Shown one piece after another: positions 50,118 to 58,893 of a stretch of 64,000 bases of DNA. The stretch comes from Alphaproteobacteria bacterium. Lineage in GTDB: Bacteria > Pseudomonadota > Alphaproteobacteria > Reyranellales > Reyranellaceae. Location: NCBI GenBank assembly GCA_017308235.1, contig JAFKFL010000012.1, positions 1 to 64,000 of the forward strand. Direction: 5' to 3'. Made by a program: the position numbers and the translations under genes. The stretch's first letter is position 1. Each line of letters starts with the position of its first letter. The notes beneath the pieces were generated by a model. The model saw only the letters and a program-made list of their open reading frames with translations. It made no database searches and had not been told where the DNA came from.

Positions 50118-50231
50118 CACCTCACCCTGAGGAGCATCGCGCAGCGATGCGTCTCGAAGGGTGGAACGCAAACGTGGTGCGAGTTGCCCACCCTTCGAGA
50201 CGGCGCTTCGCGCCTCCTCAGGGTGAGGTGA
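50118..50231. repeat. Intergenic palindromic repeat, family B copy 2 (CCTGAGGAG)
   Basis: CACCTCACCCTGAGGAG pairs with CTCCTCAGGGTGAGGTG, and GCGTCTCGAAGGGTGG with CCACCCTTCGAGACGG inside. The same element as at 42841-42947. Confidence 0.8.
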
Positions 50232-50249
50232 TTTGCAGGGCGCGCTGCA

Positions 50250-50813
50250 ATGAATAGCACCGACACATTCTGGGACCGCATCGAGCGGACCCTGGTGGGT
50301 CTGCTCGGGGCGGTCGCCATGGTGGTGGGCGTCGTCCAGGTGGTCGGGCGCTACTTCTTTCCCGCCTACGCCATCAGCTGGGCCGAGGAGGTGATCGTCT
50401 ACCTCGTGGTCTGGGGCGTGATGATCATCTCGAGCCAGCTCGTGCGCACCGACGGCCATGTGCGGCCGGACCTTGTGCTGCGGCTGGCGGGTCCCAATGG
50501 CCAGCGCTGGATGGAGGCCTTCAACTGCCTCGTCGCGCTCGTCTTCTGCATCGGCATGGTGTGGTACGGCTATCTTATCGCCGAATCGTCATGGATGCTG
50601 GACGAGCACAGCTCGACCGACTTCTCCTTCCCGATGTGGATCTACTATGCCGCGCTGCCGACCGGCGGGCTGCTGATGACGGTCCGCTACGCGATCCGGC
50701 TCTACCGCTACCTCTTCCGCTTCGACCCCGCGACCATGACCGTCGGCCATACGGCCGAGCACGACCTGATGGCCCCGGCCGGCGGTGACGCCAAATCGGC
50801 GACGACGAACTGA
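50250..50813 (+). CDS. TRAP transporter small permease (DctQ)
   Basis: A 187-residue protein with four membrane segments (VGLLGAVAMVVGVVQVVGRY, VIVYLVVWGVMIISSQLV, FNCLVALVFCIGMVWYGYLI and MWIYYAALPTGGLLMTVRYA), the DctQ topology. It pairs with DctM encoded 6 bases downstream. Confidence 0.9.
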   Translation: MNSTDTFWDRIERTLVGLLGAVAMVVGVVQVVGRYFFPAYAISWAEEVIVYLVVWGVMIISSQLVRTDGHVRPDLVLRLAGPNGQRWMEAFNCLVALVFCIGMVWYGYLIAESSWMLDEHSSTDFSFPMWIYYAALPTGGLLMTVRYAIRLYRYLFRFDPATMTVGHTAEHDLMAPAGGDAKSATTN

Positions 50814-50819
50814 CCGCCG

Positions 50820-52100
50820 ATGTGGGCTGCGCTCTTCTTCGTGATGTTCTTCGGCCTGCTTGCCTCGGGCATGCCGATCTTCCTCGTCCTCGGCGCCTGC
50901 GCCGCCGTCCTGTACCTCTTCACCGACCAGCCGCTGATCGGTGCGGCGCAGGTCGTGATCGACTCGCTCAATTCCTCGACCCTGATGTCGCTGCCGCTGT
51001 TCGTGATGGCGGCGGCTTTCATGCGCCAGGGCGGTGTCGCCAAGGCGTTGGTCGATGTCTGCACCGCCTGGATCGGCGGCGTGCGCGGCTCGCTGGGGCT
51101 GGTGACGGTGGTCTCCTGCACCCTGTTCGCCGCGATCTGCGGCTCCTCGGTCGCGACCGCACTCGCCATGGGCACGATCTTGCTGCCGGCCATGCTGGAG
51201 AAGGGCTATCCGCGCTCGTTCGCGCTCGGCGTCATCGGCGCTTCGGGCACGATCGGCATTGTGATCCCACCCAGCCTCGCCCTGATCCTCTACGGCATCG
51301 TCGCGGAGCAGTCGGTGCCGCGCCTGTTCCTGGCCGGCATCCTGCCGGGCCTGCTGCAGGCCGCTGCCTTCTTCGGCTGGGTCTGGTTCACCGCGCGGCG
51401 CAACAACTTCCCGGTCGAGCCGCCGCTGCCCATGGCCGAGCGCTGGACAGTGACCTGGCGCGCTTTGCCGGCCCTCGCCGTGCCGGCCATCGTGCTGTTC
51501 GGCATCTATGGCGGCATCGTCACCGTGACCGAAGCGGCCGCCATCGCCGCGGCCGTCTCGATGCTCATCAGTCTCATCTTCTACCGCGGCTTCCACTGGA
51601 CGCAGTCACTGTCGGTGATCGCGGATGCCCTGAAGAGCGCCGGCACGATCATGCTGATCGTGGCGACGGCCATCGTCTTCGGCCATTGGATGACCGACTC
51701 GGGGGTGCCGGCGCAGCTCGTGAAATGGGTCGTGGAGCACCAGTTCACGACCTGGGAGTTCCTGCTCGCGATCAACGTGCTGCTCCTGGTCCTGGGCTGC
51801 TTCCTCGAAGTGGTGGCGACGCTCTTGCTGGTGCTGCCGGTGCTGGCGCCGGCCTTGATCCCGCTCGGCGTCGATCCCGTGCACTTCTCCATCATCTTCA
51901 CGCACAACATGGAGATCGCGCTGGTCCACCCGCCGGTCGGCCTCAACCTCTATGTGCTGGCGACCATCTCCACGGCGCCGGTCGGCGAGGTGATCCGCGG
52001 CATCCTGCCGTTCCTGATCCTGCTGCTGATCGTGCTGATGATCATCACCTACTGGCCGCCGCTCACCATGTGGCTGCCGCAGCTCGTCTACGGACACTGA
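50820..52100 (+). CDS. TRAP transporter large permease (DctM)
   Basis: A 426-residue membrane protein with about 12 hydrophobic segments. GVIGASGTIGIVIPPSLALI and VHPPVGLNLYVLATIS are typical DctM motifs. It imports the carboxylate presented by DctP using a sodium gradient. The gene begins immediately after DctQ. The exact ligand is not known. Confidence 0.92.
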   Translation: MWAALFFVMFFGLLASGMPIFLVLGACAAVLYLFTDQPLIGAAQVVIDSLNSSTLMSLPLFVMAAAFMRQGGVAKALVDVCTAWIGGVRGSLGLVTVVSCTLFAAICGSSVATALAMGTILLPAMLEKGYPRSFALGVIGASGTIGIVIPPSLALILYGIVAEQSVPRLFLAGILPGLLQAAAFFGWVWFTARRNNFPVEPPLPMAERWTVTWRALPALAVPAIVLFGIYGGIVTVTEAAAIAAAVSMLISLIFYRGFHWTQSLSVIADALKSAGTIMLIVATAIVFGHWMTDSGVPAQLVKWVVEHQFTTWEFLLAINVLLLVLGCFLEVVATLLLVLPVLAPALIPLGVDPVHFSIIFTHNMEIALVHPPVGLNLYVLATISTAPVGEVIRGILPFLILLLIVLMIITYWPPLTMWLPQLVYGH

Positions 52101-52108
52101 TCTTTCTT

Positions 52109-52206
52109 CCGGACCGCGAGCCTCCGGCTCGCTCATCTGGCGGGTTCACGCGCATCCCGAGCGAGCGAGACCCTTCGGCAAGCTCAGGGCAGGCTGCTCG
52201 CGGTCC
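52109..52206. repeat. Intergenic palindromic repeat, family D copy 2
   Basis: CCGGACCGCGAGC pairs with GCTCGCGGTCCG at the far end, as in 38931-38994. An extra block (GAGCGAGACCCTTCGGCAAGC) is inserted near the middle, apparently part of another dispersed element. Confidence 0.75.
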
Positions 52207-52230
52207 GCATGATCATGAGCGCCACTCCAC

Positions 52231-52665
52231 CTAGTCGTAGAGCTCGTCCATGTTGGCGTAGAGCCGGCGCAGGGCGGCCCGCAGGACCTGCACTTCAACC
52301 GGGGCAAAGCCCTTGAGCGCCACCTGCTCGTAGCGCTCGGCGATCGGCACGATGCGCCGCGTCAGTCGCTTGCCCGCCGTCGTGACATGAAGCGCCACCA
52401 CGCGCGCGTCGTCGGGGTCGCGCCGCCGCTCGACCAGGCGCTTCTTCTCCATCTGATCGACTAGACGCGTCAGCGTCGAGACCTCGATCGAGGTCATGAC
52501 CGAAAGATCGCCCATGCGCCGCCCGTCCCGCTCCCTGAGCGCCGCCAGCACCCGCCACATCTGCAGGCTGGCGCCGAGCGGCCGCACCTCCTCGCCGAAG
52601 GCGGTGGCAATGCGCGCGCCGGCGCGGTTCAGGAGATACGGTACATATGCGTCGAGCGGTCCCAT
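52231..52665 (-). CDS. MarR family transcriptional regulator
   Basis: A 144-residue protein with the MarR winged helix: LQMWRVLAALRERDGRRMGD, the recognition helix IEVSTLTRLVDQMEKKRLVE and the wing RRRDPDDARVVALHVTTAGK. It is downstream of the LLM oxidoreductase gene on the same strand with a gap of 23 bases, so it is probably co-transcribed and may repress that operon by the palindrome at 53815. Confidence 0.88.
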   Translation of the reverse strand: MGPLDAYVPYLLNRAGARIATAFGEEVRPLGASLQMWRVLAALRERDGRRMGDLSVMTSIEVSTLTRLVDQMEKKRLVERRRDPDDARVVALHVTTAGKRLTRRIVPIAERYEQVALKGFAPVEVQVLRAALRRLYANMDELYD

Positions 52666-52688
52666 CCGCCTACGCTAGACGATTGCGA

Positions 52689-53771
52689 TCACGCCGTCGC
52701 GCGCCGTGGCGGTGCCGCCTGGAAGTGCGGCGCCACCTCGCGCATGAAGCGGTCCATCTGCTCCTTCACCAGCGCATGCGGCATGCGGCCGTAGTTGAAG
52801 TACAGGATCACCTCGGCGATGCCCGCCGCCTCGACCTGCTTCAGCGTGTCGACGATATGCTGCGGGCTGCCGCACAGGATCGACTTGTCGGTGAGCTTCT
52901 CCGGCCGCATGTCGCGCAGGATGTTCACGATCTCGACGAAGTACTTGTACGTGGGCGGCACCTTCTCGCCCGTGGCGGACGGAAAGGCCGCGATCAGCGC
53001 GTCCTTGAAATAGCTCACCAGCGCCTCGCGGCCGTACTGCTCTTCCTGCGGCGTCGAGGCGATGTGCACGAAGTAGGAGCACATGGCGCGCCGCATCGGC
53101 CGCTTGAACCCGGTCTCGCAGCTCTCGCGATAGGCGCGCACGGCGTCGGCCAGTGAGCTGTAGACCATGGCCGCCGCGAACGGGGCGTAGATCACGTTCC
53201 AGTCGTTCTTGGCCGCAAGCTCCATCGACGGCCGCGAGAAGCAGGCCACATACGGCCGCAGCGGTTGCTGCGCGGGCTTGGGCCGGACCTCGATATCCTC
53301 GAACTGGTAGAACTTGCCCTTGTGCGACCACTTGCCGGGCTCGGTCCAGGCCCGCCACACGATCTCGAGGCCCTCGGCGAACAACTCCGCCGAGTCCTCG
53401 AACGGGGCCTGGAAGGGCGCGTATTCCTTGCGGTCGTAGCCGCGGCCGGCGGCGAAATCGACGCGGCCGCCGGAGAGGAGATCGAGCGTCGCCCATTCCT
53501 CGGCGACGTGCAGCGGATGATGCACCGGCAGAAGCGACACGGCCGGCGCCAGCCGCAACCGTTTCGTGGCGCCGGCCAGTTGGGCCAGCAGCGCGAGCGG
53601 CGAGGCGTTCACGCCCAAAAGATTGAAATGATGCTCGCCGACCCAGGCCGAGTTCATCCCGATCTCCTCGGCATAGAGGGCCTCGGCGAAGATGTCCTTC
53701 AGGAACGCCTCTGCCGTGCGCGGGTTGTTCGGATAGCGGTTGTCGCTCAGCGTGAAATAGCCGAAGTCCAT
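52689..53771 (-). CDS. LLM class flavin-dependent oxidoreductase (luciferase-like)
   Basis: A 360-residue TIM-barrel flavoprotein. MDFGYFTLSDNRYPNNPRTA, NSAWVGEHHFNLLGVNASPL, LAPAVSLLPVHHPLHVAEEW and GRVDFAAGRGYDRKEY are typical of bacterial luciferase-like monooxygenases, which use reduced FMN and O2. The substrate is unknown. The ATG at 53771 has GGAGG upstream and lies inside a hairpin arm (53771-53797). It is followed by the MarR gene. Confidence 0.88.
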   Translation of the reverse strand: MDFGYFTLSDNRYPNNPRTAEAFLKDIFAEALYAEEIGMNSAWVGEHHFNLLGVNASPLALLAQLAGATKRLRLAPAVSLLPVHHPLHVAEEWATLDLLSGGRVDFAAGRGYDRKEYAPFQAPFEDSAELFAEGLEIVWRAWTEPGKWSHKGKFYQFEDIEVRPKPAQQPLRPYVACFSRPSMELAAKNDWNVIYAPFAAAMVYSSLADAVRAYRESCETGFKRPMRRAMCSYFVHIASTPQEEQYGREALVSYFKDALIAAFPSATGEKVPPTYKYFVEIVNILRDMRPEKLTDKSILCGSPQHIVDTLKQVEAAGIAEVILYFNYGRMPHALVKEQMDRFMREVAPHFQAAPPRRATA

Positions 53772-53797
53772 GGCGCTTCCTCCCTCGAGGAGCGCCA
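53771..53797 (-). promoter_or_regulatory. Hairpin enclosing the Shine-Dalgarno site of the LLM oxidoreductase gene
   Basis: On the minus strand TGGCGCT (53797-53791) pairs with AGCGCCA (53777-53771), leaving a 13-base loop that includes GGGAGGA; the last A of the second arm is the first base of the ATG. The structure could reduce translation initiation. Confidence 0.45.
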
Positions 53798-53814
53798 TGG
53801 TGCGCTCATGCATT

Positions 53815-53834
53815 TTATTTGTAAATGCAAATAA
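53815..53834. promoter_or_regulatory. Operator-like palindrome upstream of the LLM-MarR transcript
   Basis: TTATTTG-TAAATG-CAAATAA is a perfect inverted repeat with seven-base arms and a six-base spacer, 44 bases upstream of the LLM gene start. Its size and AT content fit a MarR-family operator. Confidence 0.5.
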
Positions 53835-53847
53835 ACGACTTCGCCCT

Positions 53848-54750
53848 CTAGGCCGGCTTCGGCCCGATCTCGGCCAGGGGCATCAGCCAGTCGCGGAAAG
53901 CCTTGATCTTGCGCCGACGGATCGCCTCGGTCGGATAGATCACGTAGTAGGCAAACTCGCTCGCCATCTTGAATTCGAACGGCACGACCAGTCGGCCGGC
54001 CTTGAGGTCGGGGGCAATCAAAGGGTTGCGCCCCAGTGCGACGCCAAGACCGTCCATCGCCGCCTGATAGGCCGCAAGCGCAAAGTCGAAGGTAACGCCG
54101 CGCGAGGCGTCGATGCCCTTCACGCCGGCCGCCGTCAGCCAGACCTGCCAGTCGTCAGGGAAGGTGGCGGTGTGCAGGAGCGTGAAGTGTTTGAGGTCGG
54201 CCGGCTTCTTCAGCGCATTTGGCCCCTTGATCAGCGACGGCGCGCAGACCGGCATCACGTCCTCGCCGACCAGCCGTTCGGCCACGAGACCGGGCCATTG
54301 TCCGCGGCCGTAGCGGATGCCGATATCGACGTCCTCGCGCGAGAAATCGACCAGCCCCGTGTTGGTGCTGATCCGCACGTCGATCTCGGGGTTGGCACGC
54401 TGGAAACCCGCGAGGCGCGGCACCAGCCACTTGGTCGCGAAGGACGCGGTGGTGGTCACCGTGAGGTTCCCGCCGCGATCCTTCTGCAGGAGCTTCTCGG
54501 TGGCCTCGTTCAGCTGATCGAAGGCCGCGCGCACCGACGGCAGATAGGCCTGACCCGACTCTGAAAGCAGCAGCGAGCGGTTTCTCCGCACGAACAATTT
54601 TAATCCGAGGCGCTGTTCAAGCCCGCGCACCTGATGGCTGATCGCTGCTTGGGTCACGCTCAGTTCTTCGGCGGCATCGGTAAAGCTCATATGGCGTGCG
54701 GCCGCCTCGAAAGCCCGCAAGCCATTGAGGGGTGGAAGAGTTCGCTTCAT
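53848..54750 (-). CDS. LysR family regulator, GcvA-like
   Basis: A 300-residue protein. MKRTLPPLNGLRAFEAAARH, then MSFTDAAEELSVTQAAISHQ, is the characteristic GcvA-type start (the LNALRAFEAAARH motif), with the helix-turn-helix VTQAAISHQVRGLEQRLGLK. The effector domain runs to 300. GcvA-like proteins regulate glycine cleavage, beta-lactamase or other genes. It is divergent from the DUF1127 gene with 139 bases between, so it may control that gene and itself. Confidence 0.9.
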   Translation of the reverse strand: MKRTLPPLNGLRAFEAAARHMSFTDAAEELSVTQAAISHQVRGLEQRLGLKLFVRRNRSLLLSESGQAYLPSVRAAFDQLNEATEKLLQKDRGGNLTVTTTASFATKWLVPRLAGFQRANPEIDVRISTNTGLVDFSREDVDIGIRYGRGQWPGLVAERLVGEDVMPVCAPSLIKGPNALKKPADLKHFTLLHTATFPDDWQVWLTAAGVKGIDASRGVTFDFALAAYQAAMDGLGVALGRNPLIAPDLKAGRLVVPFEFKMASEFAYYVIYPTEAIRRRKIKAFRDWLMPLAEIGPKPA

Positions 54751-54889
54751 GCCAAATCCCTTCGAAAAGCAGTGTTTTTCACATGAGTTAAATTTATCAA
54801 AACAGGACAAACGGTTGTTTGTAAAGACCCCTGGTCGAGCGCACATGCACACCAACAGTCGTTTCCACTTAGCCCCGGGGAGACCTCCC

Positions 54890-55093
54890 ATGGCCGATAT
54901 TTCGCTCCACTTCAGTTCCAATGCCCCGCTTGCGGGCACCTACACCGCCTTCAAGCAGATTTTTGGCACGTGGCGCCGCCGCAGCCGCGAACGCCGCGAA
55001 CTTCTGGACCTCGACTCGCGCACCATCCGCGAGCTTGGCACCACGCCCGAGGCGATCCAGTTCGAGGCCAACAAGCCCTTCTGGCGCGCCTGA
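54890..55093 (+). CDS. DUF1127 protein
   Basis: A 67-residue basic protein. The C-terminal half (RRRSRERRELLDLDSRTIRE followed by LGTTPEAIQFEANKPFW) has the DUF1127 (YjiS-like) pattern, RRELLDLDSRTIRELG..P. Such short arginine-rich proteins of alphaproteobacteria influence stress, RNA and phosphate or carbon metabolism. GGGGAG is upstream. An intrinsic terminator at 55159 follows. Divergent from the GcvA-like gene. Confidence 0.85.
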   Translation: MADISLHFSSNAPLAGTYTAFKQIFGTWRRRSRERRELLDLDSRTIRELGTTPEAIQFEANKPFWRA

Positions 55094-55158
55094 TCTTCCT
55101 GATCCGGAGCCGTAGGTCCCCTTAACCCTGCCGGACCTTCATCCCTCTCCGGACACTG

Positions 55159-55206
55159 GCCGGCGGTCGATTCCAAGCCTCCCTGTCGACCGCCGGCTTT
55201 TTCTTT
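55159..55206 (+). terminator. Intrinsic terminator after the DUF1127 gene
   Basis: GCCGGCGGTCGA and TCGACCGCCGGC form a perfect twelve-base-pair stem with a 15-base loop, followed by TTTTTCTTT. It is the clearest terminator in the window. Confidence 0.9.
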
Positions 55207-55239
55207 GCCTGCACCGCGTCTGCTTGCTAGAGCCCGCGC

Positions 55240-56454
55240 GTGCCCCTCTCCGACGTTCAAATCCAAACGCTGGCGCGCGATGCCATCCAGCGCGCCGCAT
55301 CGGGTGATTTCGCCACCGCCGAGCCGTTGCTGGCCCAGGTCGCCGAGGCGCGCCCCAATTCCGGCCAGGCGCTGCACCTGCTGGGCCAGGCACGGCTGAA
55401 GCTCGGCCGCTTCGCCGAAGCGCGCGAGCCGCTGGAGCGGGCCGCCAAGTTCCTGCCGCGCGAAGTGGCGGCCCACGTCAATCTCGCTGGCTGCCTCACG
55501 GTCCTGGGCGAGTATGAGGCGGCTCTTGCTGCGCTCGATCGTGCTAGCCGTCTCAAGCCCACGGATGCGGTGATCGCGCATAATCGCGGACATGCGCTGG
55601 AGGCGCTGGGTCGTGTCGACGAAGCGCAACGCGCCTATGACGAGGCACTCTCGATCGATCATCGGTTGATGCCGTCGCTGACGGCGCGCGCCAATCTCCT
55701 GGCCGCGCGCGGCGATTGGGTGGGTGCGCTCGCCGATCTCGACATGGCGCTCACCAACCGGCCCGACGATGCCGCGCTAAAACTTCGCCGCGGCGAGCTG
55801 CTGTTGCGACAGGGCGACTGGTTGCGCGGCCTGAGCGATTACGAAGCGCGGCTCGAGCTTCCGGGTGAGAGATATGCGCCTGATCTGCCGCGTTGGCAGG
55901 GCGAGCCGCTTTCGGGCCCGCTGCTGATCTATCCCGAACAAGCCGACATCGAGAGCGAGGCAGCTCGGCGCGACACGCTGATGCTGGCGCGCGGCATCGA
56001 CGCGGTCGTGCAATGCGGCGCATTGCTTGCCGAGTGGCTGGATGTTCCCACGATACGTCGCGGTGAACTGCTCGATGGCTTTGCGGCGGCGGCGCCCCTG
56101 CGCAGCCTGCCTCATCTCCTGAACTGGGCTCCGACGTCGCTGCCGCCGCCGGCTGCCTTGAAGCGCACGCGCGATGCGGGCGCGACGACCGGCTGGTTCA
56201 CCTCGCGCACGCCGCCTGAAGGACTCGCGATCGAGCGTGACCCCGCGAAAGTCGCCCAGTGCACCCGGGTTGTCGGCGACGATCTTTGGCCTGTGCATCT
56301 CGCAGCGGCGCTCGGTCTGCCGACGGTGATGATCCTGTCTGGTAGAGAGGACTTGCTATGGAGTCCGCGTGAGACACCGCCCGCGTGGTATCCCAACCTC
56401 GAGTTGATCAGCGCCGAGAACAGCGAAAGACTGGCCGCGCGGCTCGCTCAGTGA
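55240..56454 (+). CDS. TPR protein with glycosyltransferase-like C-terminal region
   Basis: A 404-residue protein from a GTG start. The first half (residues 8-210) holds about five tetratricopeptide repeats, e.g. AAHVNLAGCLTVLGEYEAAL and IAHNRGHALEALGRVDEAQR. The second half (PRWQGEPLSGPLLIYPEQAD ... DDLWPVHLAAALGLPTVMIL) resembles the glycosyltransferase 9/41-type domain often fused to TPRs. Several expected conserved His and Asp residues are not obvious, so it may not be an active transferase. Confidence 0.75.
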   Translation: MPLSDVQIQTLARDAIQRAASGDFATAEPLLAQVAEARPNSGQALHLLGQARLKLGRFAEAREPLERAAKFLPREVAAHVNLAGCLTVLGEYEAALAALDRASRLKPTDAVIAHNRGHALEALGRVDEAQRAYDEALSIDHRLMPSLTARANLLAARGDWVGALADLDMALTNRPDDAALKLRRGELLLRQGDWLRGLSDYEARLELPGERYAPDLPRWQGEPLSGPLLIYPEQADIESEAARRDTLMLARGIDAVVQCGALLAEWLDVPTIRRGELLDGFAAAAPLRSLPHLLNWAPTSLPPPAALKRTRDAGATTGWFTSRTPPEGLAIERDPAKVAQCTRVVGDDLWPVHLAAALGLPTVMILSGREDLLWSPRETPPAWYPNLELISAENSERLAARLAQ

Positions 56455-56515
56455 TGCTATTCGTGATGATATTCGCGTCGGCGCCGATAGAAGCGCGAAA
56501 CGACGCGGAGACAGC

Positions 56516-57403
56516 TTGAAACCCCTTCACATTGCCGCCGCTCTCCTGATCGTCGTGACCTGGGGCCTCAACTTTACCGTCATCCGGTTCGGCCTCGACG
56601 AGTTCACGCCCTTCGCCTTCGCAGGATGGCGTTTCCTGGTCGGCGCATTGCCCGTCTTGTTCCTGCCGCGGCCAAGGATCTCATGGAAGGCGCTGGCCGG
56701 CATCGGGTTGTTCCTCTTCACCGGCCAGTTCGTATTCCTGTTCTTCGCCATGCAGGCAGGATTGCCGCCCGGTCTTTCGTCCGTTCTCGTTCAGCTCCAG
56801 GGACCGTTGACCGTCGTTCTCGCGGCCCTCTTCCTGCGCGAGCGCGCGAGCATCGGCCAATGGATCGGGCTCGCCGTGGCGATGGTCGGTGTCGTGGTGA
56901 TCGCCTATTCGGTCGGAGGCGAGGCGAGCCTGCTCGCCGTCGGCATCGCATTGCTGTCGGCCTTGAGCTGGGCAATCGGCAATCTCTTCCTGCGCGAGGC
57001 GCGCGGAACGTCGGTGATCGCCGTCACGGCGTGGGCAAGCCTGCTGCCGCCGCTGCCTCTCCTGTTGGCGGGCGCGATGACCGATGGCATCGGTCCCACG
57101 CTGGCGCCACTGCTCGCACCAACATGGCGTGGTTGGCTGGTGCTCTTCTACACGGTCGTACCGGCGATGTGGCTCGGTTACTGGATCTGGGGAACGCTGC
57201 TCAGGACCTATCCGGCAGCGAAGGTCGGACCGATCTCGCTGCTGGTGCCGTGTTGTGCTCTCAGCTTCGCGGCGTGGCTCGTCGGCGAACCGGTGGGCGG
57301 CCTGCGATTGGTCGGCGTGATCATCGTGCTCGCGGGCGTGGCGCTCGGCATTTTCGCGTCGGTCATCCGCTCGCCTGCGGCTTCACCTGTGACAAAGCTG
57401 TGA
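56516..57403 (+). CDS. EamA/DMT family transporter
   Basis: A 295-residue protein with ten membrane segments in two EamA halves (e.g. ALLIVVTWGLNFTVIRFGLD and ALLSALSWAIGNLFLREARG). This type exports amino acid metabolites such as O-acetylserine or cysteine. It starts with TTG, with GGAG upstream. A hairpin (57415-57442, GAAAGCGG/CCGCTTTC) follows the stop. It follows the TPR gene by 61 bases. Confidence 0.88.
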   Translation: MKPLHIAAALLIVVTWGLNFTVIRFGLDEFTPFAFAGWRFLVGALPVLFLPRPRISWKALAGIGLFLFTGQFVFLFFAMQAGLPPGLSSVLVQLQGPLTVVLAALFLRERASIGQWIGLAVAMVGVVVIAYSVGGEASLLAVGIALLSALSWAIGNLFLREARGTSVIAVTAWASLLPPLPLLLAGAMTDGIGPTLAPLLAPTWRGWLVLFYTVVPAMWLGYWIWGTLLRTYPAAKVGPISLLVPCCALSFAAWLVGEPVGGLRLVGVIIVLAGVALGIFASVIRSPAASPVTKL

Positions 57404-57414
57404 CCCAAACGAAG

Positions 57415-57442
57415 GAAAGCGGAAGCTTTCGCTCCCGCTTTC
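57415..57442 (+). terminator. Hairpin after the EamA gene (terminator-like)
   Basis: GAAAGCGG and CCGCTTTC are perfect eight-base arms around a twelve-base loop, just past the stop codon at 57403. No strong T-run follows, so termination may be partial. Confidence 0.4.
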
Positions 57443-57573
57443 ACCTCCCCAATAGGCATCCCGCAGCGGCCAAGCCGGCACACGGAATGCAGTCCCGATG
57501 CGGACTAATGTAGCTTCGACCTTGAGTGTCGTCAATCCGCACCGCTAGAGCGGAAACTTTATTCCAAATTAGT

Positions 57574-58854
57574 CTATGATTTTGAAAGACCGCACCACTC
57601 AGCGATGAACAATGCGGTCGCCTGGGTGATCTTGCGCACCGATTCGAGGTTCACCCGTTCGTCGAAACCGTGGATATCGTCGGATTGGGGCCCATAGACC
57701 AACGCTGGAATACCGGCATAGAGGCCGAAGAAGCGATTGTCGGCCGTCCCGGTCGAGGTCCTGTCCTCGAGTGCCGATCCGAACACCGTCTTGTGAGCAT
57801 CGGCGAGTACCGTGCGGACGTGCTCATGGTTCTTGAGCACGTAGGGCTCGGCCTGAAAGCCTTCCCACGTCACCGTAGGCGGATTGTTGCCAAGGAAGGG
57901 ATCGTTCGCTGCAGCCTGACGGATCACGTCTTCGATCTCCTGTCGGCACTCCTTGAGCGTCTGCGACGGCAGCACGCCGACCCGCATGTCGAAGGTGCAC
58001 CACGATGGGACCGAACTTGCCCAATCGCCGCCCGCGATCTTGCCGACGTTGAAATTCACCGGGTGATGGTGATCGCAGAAGTGTTTGTCGTGCGCCTTCT
58101 TCGCGTTCCATTTCTTCTCGAGCTCGCGAAGCTGCTGGATCAGGCGATAGGCCGACTCGATCGCGTTCGATCCGGCATCGGCCTTGTACACGTGGACCGG
58201 ATGGCCCGTGACCTTGACCTGGAACCACATCACGCCGACCTGTGCGATGGTGAGCACGCCTGCTGACGGCTCCGGAATGAGCGCGGCCTCGGCGCGATAA
58301 CCGCGCTGAAGGCAAGCGAGCGCTCCGTTGCCCGTGCATTCCTCCTCGACGACTGATTGCTGGTAGACATCGGCCGCGGGCTGCCAGCCGAGCGCTCGCA
58401 ATGCGCGCAGCGCGAAGAGATTGAGGATGAGGCCTGCCTTCATGTCGCCCGAACCACGGCCGTACATCCAGCCGTCCTTAACCAGGGGCTCGAAGGGATT
58501 GCGCGCCCACATGTCATGCGGGCCCTCGGGCACCACGTCGATGTGACCGTTCAGGATCAGCGACCGTCCCTTGGGACTGGTGGGCCGCCAGGCACCGACC
58601 ACGTTCCAGGCATCGTCGTAGTCCTGGCTGTGCGGCGAGTAGCCCGGCAGATGCTTGAGATCGTCGATCTTGATCTGCCAGCGATCGACGCTGAGCTTAT
58701 CCTCCTTGAACAGCCGAGCCATCATGTCCTGCGCCGGGGCCTCGCGAAACCGCGTCGACGGGATCTTCACCAGATCCGCCAGCACCTTGGTCTGATCGTC
58801 GAAGCGGCGATCGACCTCGTCCATGATCCGGCTTTTCACATCGGCATCGAGCAT
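57574..58854 (-). CDS. M20 family metallopeptidase (ArgE/DapE-like)
   Basis: A 426-residue enzyme. Zinc ligands H104 (NGHIDVVP, with D106), D137 (RGSGDMKAG) and E171 (VEEECTGNG) are present, with the dimerisation lid domain in the middle. It removes an acyl or amino acid residue from small amides. AGGAG precedes the ATG at 58854. It lies downstream of the esterase gene on the same strand with 39 bases between, possibly in one transcript. Confidence 0.9.
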   Translation of the reverse strand: MLDADVKSRIMDEVDRRFDDQTKVLADLVKIPSTRFREAPAQDMMARLFKEDKLSVDRWQIKIDDLKHLPGYSPHSQDYDDAWNVVGAWRPTSPKGRSLILNGHIDVVPEGPHDMWARNPFEPLVKDGWMYGRGSGDMKAGLILNLFALRALRALGWQPAADVYQQSVVEEECTGNGALACLQRGYRAEAALIPEPSAGVLTIAQVGVMWFQVKVTGHPVHVYKADAGSNAIESAYRLIQQLRELEKKWNAKKAHDKHFCDHHHPVNFNVGKIAGGDWASSVPSWCTFDMRVGVLPSQTLKECRQEIEDVIRQAAANDPFLGNNPPTVTWEGFQAEPYVLKNHEHVRTVLADAHKTVFGSALEDRTSTGTADNRFFGLYAGIPALVYGPQSDDIHGFDERVNLESVRKITQATALFIAEWCGLSKS

Positions 58855-58893
58855 CGGGCACTCCTAAAACAGAACGGGCGACCTTAGCGCCTA

